From: Cymodocea nodosa
Lineage: Eukaryota > Streptophyta > Magnoliopsida > Alismatales > Cymodoceaceae
Direction of reading: 5' to 3'
Assembly (NCBI GenBank): GCA_036874045.1
Contig: CM072337.1
Coordinates: forward strand, 26,386,001-26,450,000
DNA: 64,000 nucleotides
Shown here: piece after piece, positions 11,285-23,200 of the stretch
Layout: each line of letters starts with the position of its first letter
Position numbering within the stretch: the first letter of the stretch is position 1
Made by a program: the position numbers and the translations under genes
The notes under the pieces: model-generated
What the model saw: the letters and a program-made list of their open reading frames with translations, nothing else
The model's database searches: none
Told to the model about the DNA's origin: nothing

Positions 11285-11705
11285 AAAATGTAATGCTCCC
11301 TCAAAAATATATATTACTATTGGGGAAGAATTTAAAGTACTTGATCTGTTAAAATTATATGATGCTCCTTAGGAAGAGTTTAAACTGTCTATTATACTAA
11401 AAATATATAATGCTTCTAAGAAAGAACCTAAACTATCTGTTATATCAAAAATGCATATTACTCTTAAGGAAAGCCTAAACTGCTTGATCTGTCAAAATTA
11501 TATGATGCTCCTAAAGAAGAGCCTAGACGACCTGTTATATCAAAAATTTATGTTGCTTCTGAAGAAGAGTTTAGACTGCCAATCATATTAAAAAATCTAT
11601 TTAACTGCCTAATATATTAAAATATGTCATGCTCCTAAGGAAGAGCTTAAACTGCATTTTACATCATAAAAATGATGCTCCTAAGATAAAGTTTAAACTA
11701 ACATA
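11285..11705 (+). repeat. ~47-bp degenerate tandem repeat array
   Basis: About eight to nine units, typically ATGCTCCTAAGGAAGAGC then TTAAACTGCCTGTTATATC and AAAAAT, starting near 11291, 11362, 11409, 11458, 11504, 11554, 11629 and 11674. Unit length is 45-49 bases with some truncated copies. No coding frame is kept across units. Confidence 0.7.
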
Positions 11706-14700
11706 ACAAAAATCTAGCGTTATAAGTGAATACATATTTCATATATGCAATTTTTGACCTACTAAATCAAAATCCTTTAAAGCTATAATTCTAATTTAAA
11801 ATTAATTACTAGTTGTCTAACAAAATTGTTATTAACAAATAGGATCATAGTATTTCTTCCTGAATTTTCTTATTTACTTCTTGCAGTTGCATAAGATTGT
11901 GTTTAAGTGATATATCGTTATTTACTCACTAAAATAAGATGCATTTGAATCGTATCTTTTATTGAAAACAGAATGTTGAAAAATCAAATATCAACAATCT
12001 GATTATGAAGGTGAAACAAAATACAAATTCCTCCGCATATTGCGTCTACCTCGGTAATGTCACATTTTCATGCTCCCATGCTCTCTAGAAGGGCTAGACG
12101 AACGTAAACTCTGGTATATTGTTGGTAGTTACCTTATGTCTGTACTACATTGCTCCACCTAAGGAATTATATTTTTTCATCATCAATGCATTTTTCCAAC
12201 ATTATGTTTTTACAACTCACAGAATCAGCATCTTAAAAAGAAAAGACATCGCACAACAAAGCATTTCACACATCAGAAATTTCTCACTTTTTAGGTCTGT
12301 GTTTTTATTTTTTTAAGCAGAGTAAATCTGTTGCAAAAATTCCCACGTCTCTACATTTTGTCAGTCCCGCTGCAGTCCTGATTGCTGTAGAAAAACAATG
12401 TGTTTCCAAAATTTCTTCCCCAGTTTATCCTTTTTTGGTAGGAAGCTTCCAAATGGTACCGCTTGTCGCCTAATGAATGACTTTCATCCAAAAAGCGCGA
12501 CAATGCAAGCCTGCATGTCATATAACCTCACACGCAAAACAAACGTGAGCCCAGAAACAAGTGCCTTCATATTCAAAATGACTCGCTAGAAGCTTCACAA
12601 ATACTTAGGACCATAGTTATGTCAGAGTGTCGTTTTACATGAGGCAAGGCGGTCACACCAACCTATAACCTAATGTACCCTTTCTTCCCCACACGGCTAC
12701 AACCACAACAAGTATGACACGTACCCATTACTAGAGCTATCAATTATATAGCTATATCATTGGAGATAATTAGTGGCGAGTACTAAACATATTGTAAGTT
12801 CGTAATCATTAATAAGCTTTCCGTCTTTTACCCAACTACTCTCTAATGGTACCAAAAACTACAAAAATCCTAATTCCTCTGCCATAACCTCTACATGGTC
12901 CCAGAACTTAACCTGACTTCTGTAAATAAATGATTATTGCACAAAGATGATAAAAGTTGGTCGATATAGAAAAGGGAGTGAATTGAAAAGAATGCAAAAA
13001 GAATTTGAAAGAAAAGAGAGCTTTAAGACTAACCAAATAGATGTTTTAGTAAGCTTTTGATGTGATATAACTAACCAAACTGCATAACCCGAGGGATATT
13101 ACGTACGCAATGAGTCTCAAGAGCCTGAAAAGTATGAGCTATAGGGCAAATGACGTTCACAAATAAAAATTTCACCAGATTACGACTTAGCAAAGAAGAT
13201 ATACCAACCGTACAGATCAGTCTCAAAAAAAAGACCAAAACAATTCTTGATGTACCAGAAGGTTCTACCACTTCATTGATCATTAATCATGGAATACCTT
13301 CTAACGCATGAAGGTTAAAACAAACACCCCAAGACTAAGAAATCGGAAATTTTGATTTGTTTTTTCGTTGTTATCTATATAATATCAAAATTAAGTTTTG
13401 AGGTGAAAAACATCTCTTTCACATTCTACAAGCACTCGACACTCAATCCCAGTTTATGAAATGATTCTCCAGAGTCTTATGACCCAGTCATGCACACTAA
13501 GGCTATGAACCAATTGACTCTAATAATTAAGGAACATCCCATTCCAAACAGAGGTTACAAAAGAATAAGATTCCTACTTTCAGCTAGGTAAGGCGCTTGT
13601 CCAACTCACTGTAAGCAAGGCTAACATCAGGAGTCCACATAAGATTTAAATACAAGTTGAGGAATGGTCTACTACTGTTTGTAACCACCACCAGACCCAG
13701 ACTCATTTAAAGGCATCAAAGCTTCTTAGAATCAAAACACCACACATTAGGTACACAAAAATTAATCGTAGGAAAAGTAGACAAGACACTATCCTTGAAA
13801 CGAGGTGATCATGCAAAAGGTCGATAGGAAAATCAAGCTGATTGATTAATCACTTATCCATAGATCGAATCGGCAAATACAGATCATGCAAGTGGACGAG
13901 GATCATCATTGCATTCATGTAGGAAAACTAGTCGGAACAATGAGGGGTGTCGATCAACATGCATTATGAATCAAGAGTTCAACCAGACAAGATACTTTCT
14001 GAATACTAATAACAGATTTTTCAGCTACAATCTGGACCAACTGGCTGCTATCTCGATTCCAAGATGCAACTCATATTACAAAGAAGAAATTTAATAAGCA
14101 TTTTTGAAACAAAGAATGATTGTCCAAGACGTAATTCAAATTATAAATTTTTTACTTAATTAAATAAATATTGATCTTTGATCTAAAGGTCTTAAAATTC
14201 ACATTTTTGCTAAATTTTGAAACAGAATTTCAAATGAACAAATAAAAATGAATATTATTTACACTAATTTTTAAATTTAATACATACTACATTATAGCAT
14301 AGATTAAATAATTATATGAATGGATTTCAATTTTAATCATAAAACAGTTTTGAAAATCTCCTGATGGCACCAATGGCAACATCAAAACTGCAATGATAAT
14401 GGACAAATATAGTCAAATGATCACCAGTAACCAATTTTCTCCGTATGTGCAGCGATCATCATAGTTATTAGCGTGGGTGTCTAGCCATCACCTAAATATT
14501 GCTCAGTAGAAGACAACTTTCTATATTATTGAAGCAGATCTGATAATGAATCGAGTAAGGTTCAAGTATATTAGTTGTATTCAATGAATTTCCCTCGAAA
14601 AATACTGAATACCTGATACTACTGAAATATAAACCCTAAATGCCCATACTTGGGTTTTTACACTTTAATAATAAATATCAATGCATTCTATATATGAAAA

Positions 14701-17700
14701 CATGTCTGAAAATAAAACAACCATACTCAATACGTCTGAAAAATAAACAAACACAAACAAACAAACATCGGAATAAAATAATAGGCCAATTTGAAAACCT
14801 GGGCATCGCCCCAAGGTGGGCACCTAATCTTTAGGTGCCCAAGGCAGACGCATACCTTAATAATGTCCTTGCCAATCATTTTCCCCACTTGACCGACGGT
14901 AATCCATTTTGATTTAACTTTTACCAACTCCTTGATAAGCAAAGGATTGCAACAAAGCTTCAAATGCATTGTTAACATTAGGTTGTCAAGTTTTGATATA
15001 CAAATGCGCAATGAACCTAAAAGAGTTGTGCAGAGGTCATCCATTCGTATAGAAACTAACCTTAACAAGAATCATACTGGAAGCACCATACCATGGCTAC
15101 AATAATGAAAAAGATATTGTCCTCTTCGAAATCTTCAATTTTCTCTACCTATAACTATCATTTTATTCTTGAAAATATGATAACCTTGTTTACAATTTAT
15201 TGTAAGCAACATGTTCACGGTGCATCACAACTTTTTCGCGTCTTTTACTCTTCAGAACTACACGTTTCATCTTAGATAAATTCAATGTTCTAAATTTCAA
15301 AAGGTGAAGAATGGATCTGACTTGCAGCTTTCCTAAAACGTATGCAACCCTTCCAGTAGGGAGACGTTCCTTAAAAAACATCTCTTATATAGCAAGCAGA
15401 TTTTACTCCTAACAACAAAGATCCATCACAGCTTCATAAAATTATTCTATAAGTACTTAAGAAAAATAAGAAATGCCCTGGCGTGTAATACCTAGTAAAA
15501 CACCTCTGATCTTATATCATCGAAGCTTCCTAGAAAAATTGTCATCAATTGTGAAAGGTGTGTCAAATCAGACACGCCTCACAAGTATAAACAAGTTTCC
15601 AGGATAATCTATCTTTCAAACAAAAGAATTCCGCCAACCAACATCCAACAAGATCCAAACTTGTAAAAATTTTACTGGGTTTGCCAGGTTACCATTGTTC
15701 TATGCTGATATGTAAAATAGCAAGACATATAGCTTAAACCAAGTTGTAAGCAAAGCTCTTGTCCAAATGCAGCTATTGATATCTCCAACTGTTCTTCGAG
15801 ATAAATTAGCCGTCCCCCAAAAATTACTGTTGTGCTACTCCCTAATCTACACGAAGAGAAAAAAGGGAACTTGTGATCTCATCAAGTATTCCTACCAGAC
15901 GGATCCCCGTCATAATACTATTCTCCCCACATAATAATTGCCTTCTTTATCCATGCACATCGTTGGCTTAATCACCAACCTCAAGCCCAGCCTCATTAGT
16001 GACATTAATCTCCAACAGAACGATTTCTACATGGAAACCACAACCAACTCAAAGAAATGAATCAAATTAGTTGAATTCCTACTTTCCTCCAGGAAATTTT
16101 TACCATTAGCATTGTTACCATTGTTATAATTACCATTGTTGATCTTTGTTAAATCTGTTTTCTGCATTTTACGAAACTACATTGCTACCACCACTATATG
16201 CCATCCACGGTGATTTCTCAGGACGAAAATATACTAGTTCAGGACCTTAATTAAGAGAGTGCTAATAATATGATAAAGATGCATATTTCAATGTTTCACC
16301 ATTACAAGAAATAGAACCTAACAACATTTTGAGCAATTAAGTAAAAAAGAAAAGCATTTTAACAGTATTTTTTACTTTCCATACAAAATTACCTGCAAAT
16401 CACACAATGTCCACTTGATTTTTGTAAATGAAGAAACTGATTTAGTGACTGCAATCAACACTTGCCTACCCATTCACATAGAATACTCTCAGGATGAACC
16501 TAATGGACAAAAAGAAGACCAGCTGCATAAAAGAAGTATCACCTAAGGTTAAAAGTAAACCTTATATACATAATTGTAAATAATCAATAAATCAATATCT
16601 GTTATGCTGCACTGGAAAAGAAAATGCAAGCGTATATTTAGTGAATAATTTTAGTTCCCAATGGCACAACTACCACAGGCACCACCTAACAAACGATAAA
16701 AACAAAGTAAAGTATTTACAGAAAGTACAATTGAATGGCGTTGTGAGAATTTGGAATAAAAATAAGCTGTTTTTTTAATTAGAAAAACTAGAGCATCTGG
16801 CAAATTACAAGTATATTGTAAAGTAGTTGGTGAATTCCAATACGTCCAATTCCAAGATGCAGAATCATCATTAATGTGATAATTTGGACCTTTCTAACGG
16901 AATCCATTTACCACTACAGATTATTCGATTCTCTGATCATAAGGTTGAGAATGGAGAAATACTGACTTCCCATGAATTTATCTTAAATTAGGATCTTTCA
17001 ACTCAAAATTTTCCCAAATTTTCCTGAGGGAGCGCAATTTCACTTTTGCACAGAAATTTGTCCATGTACAGATTTTCTCAATACGAAGGATAACTAGAAC
17101 CCATAAATGTCACTCAAACACATTGCCATTCAACTCTTTTGGTAGTTGGTCAAGCATCATAAGGATTTAGAGCCTCATGAGGTCTCTGGAAAAGGTCAAG
17201 CCACAAGCCCCTATGGATCCTAACTTGTCAAGCTCCATAGTATGACACCAATCAAAATAGTCTAGACATGTTTGATGGAGACAGATAACACCTAAAATCC
17301 ACATATTGCTTTTTCTAGCATAAGAAAAATAAATCAGGAAATTTGGAATAAATAAGTAATAGGGTCCTTCATGTTATTTTAGAATAATGCATCTGAAAGG
17401 TTGCCTCACTTTCTCTTTAAAAAGCCTGCATCCCTATCTCTATGGCAAAATAACCTTCGACTGACATCAGAAAGATCACAAAATACCCTAACTGATGAAA
17501 GAAAAAGTTGAGCAAGGCACAGTTTTGACTACTAGGATGGCAGCACCCAATAGGGCTCACATTAAATAATGATCAAAAAAGGGCGTAATGAAATCACTCA
17601 CCAAATGACTTGATCAAGCAGAGAATTTTATTTTTCTTACCAATGTTTTTAGGTATGTTCTTTACTTCTTTTTTGTAGATATGTTTTTGGGTATGTTCGA

Positions 17701-18938
17701 TGATATAAATCCAACGTAAACAAGCTTCTACTCCATATTCTAATCTAACTCGATAAAAAATCCTACAAAGAACAATGAAAACTGTCCGAGAATTATAAAC
17801 ATAGAACCAATGTAAACAAAAAGAAATCATCATGAACATACACCCCAATTGGAGAAATATATTGCAGGATAAATAATGTGTTAGAGTCAAAGGTCCATCC
17901 TTATCAAGGGGTAGATAGAGGAAATGCTCAACTCTACCAACGAGTATGATCAAGAGATCTGTAGGACACGTAGAAAATATCTCTACCATCATCCAGTTCG
18001 AATGAGTCAAATTGGAGTGACTAAGTCTACTTGGCCCACTTACGATGCTAATTTATTGAATAACTCTACTCTAAAGAAGGTTAGGTCTCTGTAACTCCGC
18101 CTACAAGTTTTCTTTAGGCCAGTCCCAAAAGCATTCATTATAAAAATTGAACAAAACATTAAATGATAATTAAACAACTATTTTTTCCCATGCAATGACA
18201 ATGACACCTTGTGACGACTTACAAACAAGACTTAAATGATACGCCTGATGTAGATGAAAACGAAAAAAACATCAAGTTTATTGACGAAGAAAATAAGTAA
18301 AGAAGACAAAAAACGAACTAACACAAAAAGTGTTCACACACAAAACAGATTCAAGCATTTTAAGGAAATATATCCTCAAAGATGGTAACTTCAGATAAAA
18401 AAGAGTACATGACAGCCTTTCATGATTAAAACAAAATTAAGACTAACTCTACCAATCAACGAAAAATCCTGACTTCATAGACATAAGTCATAAACAATTG
18501 ATAACGAATGTTGTTCTACTCCATATCCTATGGAACACATAAAAAAGGGAATCATTTATGAACTACTTACCCTTAATTTCTGTCATCAATTAATTGACAT
18601 ACCAAGTAGGCAATAGACTACAGGGTACAAAGTTCAGCAAAGTGAGCAATAAAAGAAGGAAAACCAAACTAGCAATATCCAAGACTCTTTTCAATTTGAA
18701 CCATCCAAGTTTTTATGCACACCTGTCATATTGCAGACCAGCACCAAACATACCAAATCAAACATTAACAAGCTTCAACAGAATACCTACTCCAAAGCAA
18801 GCATTGAGAAGCTTCTTTGTTGATTTTGAAAGCAAGTTAAATATTTGATTTGGTAAATGGTGTATTGGTCTCCACATCTCTGACCAGAATTTTAGAGGCA
18901 TAGCAGACAAGAATACTTTAATGTTGCATTTGTGCTCT
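11706..18938. other. Long gene-poor stretch
   Basis: I see no gene I can support on either strand. Composition is ordinary for plant intergenic or intronic DNA. A few short minus-strand frames look protein-like but are isolated: 15815-15695 (reads ...LIYLEEQLEISIAAFG...), 16190-16020 with an Asn/Gly-rich stretch (NGNYNNGNNANG), and 15068-14727. Several end in splice-like GT or follow AG, but I could not chain them into a gene. They may be relics or exons of something transcribed, and RNA data would settle it. No tRNA or snRNA was recognised. Confidence 0.4.
14818..14840. repeat. Perfect 10-bp stem hairpin in GC-rich patch
   Basis: GGGCACCTAA and its exact reverse complement TTAGGTGCCC flank a 3-base loop TCT. 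It sits in a short GC-rich patch (CCTGGGCATCGCCCCAAGG) within AT-rich DNA. A related patch (GGGCTCCTAGGCACCTAAA) occurs near 57704-57722, so it may be part of a dispersed repeat family. Confidence 0.6.
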
Positions 18939-19565
18939 TAAGGGGTGTTTAGATAGACTTCCTACCAAATATTCTAACATCAATCTTTTCTGTTTCCAAA
19001 GTTAAGCCAAATACCAAAAGAGTCCTAGATTTCAGAATCCATTTTAATTCTCAAAAGTCACGAAGAACAGAAGTTTAAATAGAAATTGTTCCTTATATCT
19101 GGGCAGAAATGCCAAAATGTAATTTAAAATATTACAAAAAAACTTTGAAATGTTATGTGGCAATTTCAACTTATAAAATCTTTATGCTTCAAATTCCTAC
19201 TAAAACTTGAAATTCTAGGAATATTAAAATCTGCCATTCTAGGAATCTATACAATTCAAAATCTCATCCAAATATTGACTTCCTACAAAATATTCTAACA
19301 CGAATCTCTTTCTTCTTCCCAAGGTTAAGACAAGTACCAAAAGATACCTAGACTTGAGAATCCATTTTACCTCACAAAATTCAGACAGAACATGAGCTTA
19401 AATAGAATGCTTCATCTTTTCGACAAAATTGTCATAATGTTATTACGGAAAAATACTTCGAAATGTTATGTTAGAACTTAACTTATGATCCCTTCATCCT
19501 TAGAATTCCTACTAAAACCTAAAATTCTAGAAATCTATTGGCTTCAAAGTCCCATCCAAATATCA
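18939..19565. repeat. Tandem pair of ~320-bp MITE-like units
   Basis: Two head-to-tail copies, about 18958-19278 and 19279-19565, with an offset of about 321 (CTTCCTACCAAATATTCTAA at 18958 and CTTCCTACAAAATATTCTAA at 19279). The left edge reads AGGGGTGTTTAGATAG and both copies end with a form of CTCATCCAAATAT/CCCATCCAAATAT, roughly the inverse of the left edge. That suggests a small inverted-repeat element that duplicated or inserted next to itself. No coding frame and no clear target duplication. Confidence 0.6.
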
Positions 19566-20287
19566 CCGAATTGACATTCAGAAGCCAAATTGAGCAACTC
19601 CTTCCTGAATGTAACTTTCGCCACCAAGTAGTTTTCTTCATGGAGGCAGAAGTGTTGCAGACTAGCAACCAGTGCACTATAACCTCACCATTGTGCATGG
19701 CAGCTTAGAAGAGAAAACTTCCCAGCCCATCCAATCAAATACAGCCACAGTATCTAATTGCTAGTCTTCTATGTTGAACCAAAGTAATCAAGTAAACCCA
19801 GGGACTGGAAGCAAAATACCAGATTACTCGTCTGGGCAACATATACTTGGAAAGTATCAGCTAGACAAATGTTCAGTTCGGTAAATGAAGATAGAACACA
19901 TACATTAATTTAACATAATGAGATACGATAAAAAATCATATTTCACAGGAAAAGCAACTAGAAAAGCGTTATTGGCTTAACAAAGACAAGAAACAAAAAC
20001 CATCTAAAATATCATATTGCTGACTCGCTCACTTTTACTCTGAAGCATTCCTTCCCACACAATGCCACCTTTTAAGAACTCACGATGCTCCAATCTGAAA
20101 TTGCAAGGGAATCTTCCACTCACACCTCTGCAAAATAAGACAACCTGAAAACAGGTCCAAGGAAAATCACAAAATCTAAGTAAACATCTAAACAGCAACT
20201 GAAAGATTATTCCTACATCAATCTTTTACATATCCTACAATGCAAATAAACCCACTGACCTTCAATCATTTACTTCCCAGAAATTTA
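19566..20287. other. 3' flank of the RING gene
   Basis: No gene seen. The part next to 20287 should contain the 3'UTR of the minus-strand RING gene. The rest is featureless A/T-rich DNA. Confidence 0.45.
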
Positions 20288-23200
20288 TTATTTTACTTTG
20301 TGGCTGTCAATGTTAGCCTTCTTGCTCTTGTTTTTTTCATCAAGTGAACCATTATCTTGAACAGACCTACCAAAAGAAGGCATCAATATCTTGCAGAATT
20401 TGTGGGCAATAACCTAAACCAAGCAAAAATGGAAAATTGGAAGAAGATGCAGAGGCATACAATTTTTTTTTCTTTGCACTCTCTTGTTTAATACTCAAAA
20501 CAATGTCCATGGCAATTTTTTGATGTTCCCTTGTTTGGGAATGCAGATCTAAACCCTCAACAGTTTCACAATCAATCTTGCAGATTCGGCACCACCCAGT
20601 ACTACCAAGCATTCTCTTTCTTGCATGATCAAACGAATCACCTTGAATTGAACCCTGACAGGTAAAAAAAAAAAAAAATCATCAATATCCCAATGTAGGG
20701 CTACATTTATTTATTTATGCTGGAATATCACCAAAATAAAAAATATCTAAAGCAAAGTAATGATGTGCACAACCTATGAACAAAAAACCAAACTGAGTAC
20801 CAATTAATTACTCACCCCCTGTGCTGAAAAGTTATTACGGAACCCAGATTCACCAAACCCCATGCGTCCAATAGGGTCTATATTCCGCAGATTCAAACCA
20901 CGGTCACCCATTATTGAATGATCTCCCAGGCCACCAAACTCATTTCTCAGGTGACTAGGAAGAAAATCAGGCATATTGCCAAATTTGTTATGATGTCCAA
21001 ATTCATTCCTGAAATAATGGTTTGGCATACCAGATGGAGAAGAATGATTAACTAACCGAGATCGTTCATCTAAACCGCAAAAATCCCTTTCAAGATAATC
21101 TTCAAAGCGAGACTGACCACCTAACCCAAATCTGCTAGAGGAAAGACCATAATCTCTTCCTGCACTTCCATGCACACGACCATCCATGCGATGGTGTACT
21201 GAATCAGGACCAGGCCCATGAAAGTTTTGGTGGCCAGGTTCATTTTTTTTGGTCAAGTTATCACCAACATCCAATGGGTGGAAATGTGGACCAACACTAC
21301 TGCCTGGAAGAGAACCATCAGATGGATGAATTGGCAACTTTCTAGTATTTAGCACATCATGATCAAGTCCTTGCACTGACCTCTCAAAGGTCCTCCCTCC
21401 AGAATCAGGACCAGAAATGTAAGAACCTCTCTCATGTGTCCTTGACGAAGACAAGTAGTTGTCTATCTTCGGCAACTCCCCATCCAAGTTAGCAGATCGA
21501 GAAAATTGCTTCATATCTTCATCAAACTCCCTCCTATCAACTGCTCCTCGTCCAATGCCCATAGGCCTCATCCTCTCATCAGAAAACCTATCTTCAGGGA
21601 ATGGCCTAAATCTTCCTTCAGCTGAACCAAAAAATGTTGGCTCACGCATATTACCCGGCATTCCATTCAATTTTAGGGACCCATACTCCAAGGGTGGACG
21701 AGGCTCATGGTTCATTACATTGTAAAAACCAGGAATCTTAGAGATTGTATCATGCTCCATTATATGAGGATGATTTAGACCCATCTGTCCTTCCGGAATG
21801 GGAGGTCTCAGCATCCCTGTAGTTGTTTCAAGCATACCATGAGGTGGCCCCTGGAAAGGTGGTATGGTTTCCAATTGTGGCATCGTTCCTCCTGCATTAA
21901 AGGAGGGATTGGAGCCAGACATACCAGGCTTCTCAAAATTCTTCTGAGGACCAAAATGACCAGGCCCACTTCCAAAGGGTGAAGGCATGCCAGGACCAGA
22001 GAAGCCACCCTGTGATTCAGGACGAAAAGGAGCTAAGCTTGATTTCCCTCTAGGTTGAAAAGGATCAGATAATCCACCTGGTGGCAAGCCCTGATGAGGC
22101 ATGTTTTCTGGAAAACCCTGCAATGAAGGTCTCATGAGATTGGGAGTCGATGCTTGCCCATGCAGAGGCAGTTGATTAGGTATGGGATCAGGGAACTTCC
22201 TATCCTGACTAGGCCCAGGATGAGGCATCTGCTGCGGCAATATTCTATCAGATGTGAGAGGCCTTTGTGGGACACCATTTTGCATACCCTGTGATCCATA
22301 GGGTATAACTTGTGCTTGTCTGTCATTACTGGAATTTGGCAAGGAATGGGGAAATGGACCAGAATTGTTGGACAGCAACTCAACCGGGGGAAAGTTTCTG
22401 TGATCCCCAGATGACAGACCTTGGTAATGGTTTTGGGGTAAATTTCTTCCATGTGGCTTAGGGTGCTGGAGAGAAAGCTCCTTGTCATGTAATATCTTTT
22501 TTTCCTTTTGCTCTTTTTCATTTAATGCAGAAATTAACTTATTGTCTTCCCCATCTTGGCCCTGAGAGTGATCATTATCAATATAATATTCATTGGCCTG
22601 GGAAGATTCTATACCTCCTGAAGATCTCTCCAATTTCTTGCCATCGGATTCCTCTTTCACTGTCAACTTAACCAATGCACCATCTTTCATATACTTGCCA
22701 TCAACCACAACTTCAGTGGCATTTTTCTCAGAATCCCCAGACACTTCACTGTTTTCAGCCTTCAAATTACTATCCAGCTTATTAGTCTTAATATCAGCCT
22801 GTTCGTCTGTTATATTTTTAGCCAAGCTAGAATCAGATGATTCCTTCACATTAGCATTTTGAGTGACAGATTCATCTTGTGACTTATCTGTTCGCTCATT
22901 TTTACCTGCCGGAATATCACTTGCTTTACCAGCCACAGATGGTGCTGGAAGAACAGAACCATTTGCATTTGATGAGCCTTGCAAGATAGCCTGATGCCCA
23001 GAAGAGCTTTGCAATGTAGTATGTAAATTATCAGCTGAAGCTTGATTTGCACCAGAATGCTGCATGTGAGCATCACCAGCAGACTGAGGATATGATGCTT
23101 GGTGCATTATTCCAGCTTGTCCCACAGGAGGTCGTGAAGCACCACTTTGAGTTTGCATATGAGCTGGTACAGGTTGTAAGTGAGGTGAAGCCTGAGGACG

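Noticed and set aside
9788..11705. CRISPR array
   Set aside because: Direct tandem repeats without unique spacers of constant length, in a plant nuclear context.
14727..15068. Minus-strand 113-codon frame as a gene
   Set aside because: It runs through the GC-rich hairpin repeat patch and shows no domain or splice continuation.
17594..18010. Minus-strand 138-codon frame as a gene
   Set aside because: Hydrophobic, Cys/Tyr-rich reading of AT-rich DNA with no recognisable motif and a low-complexity Lys/Ile/Asn tail.
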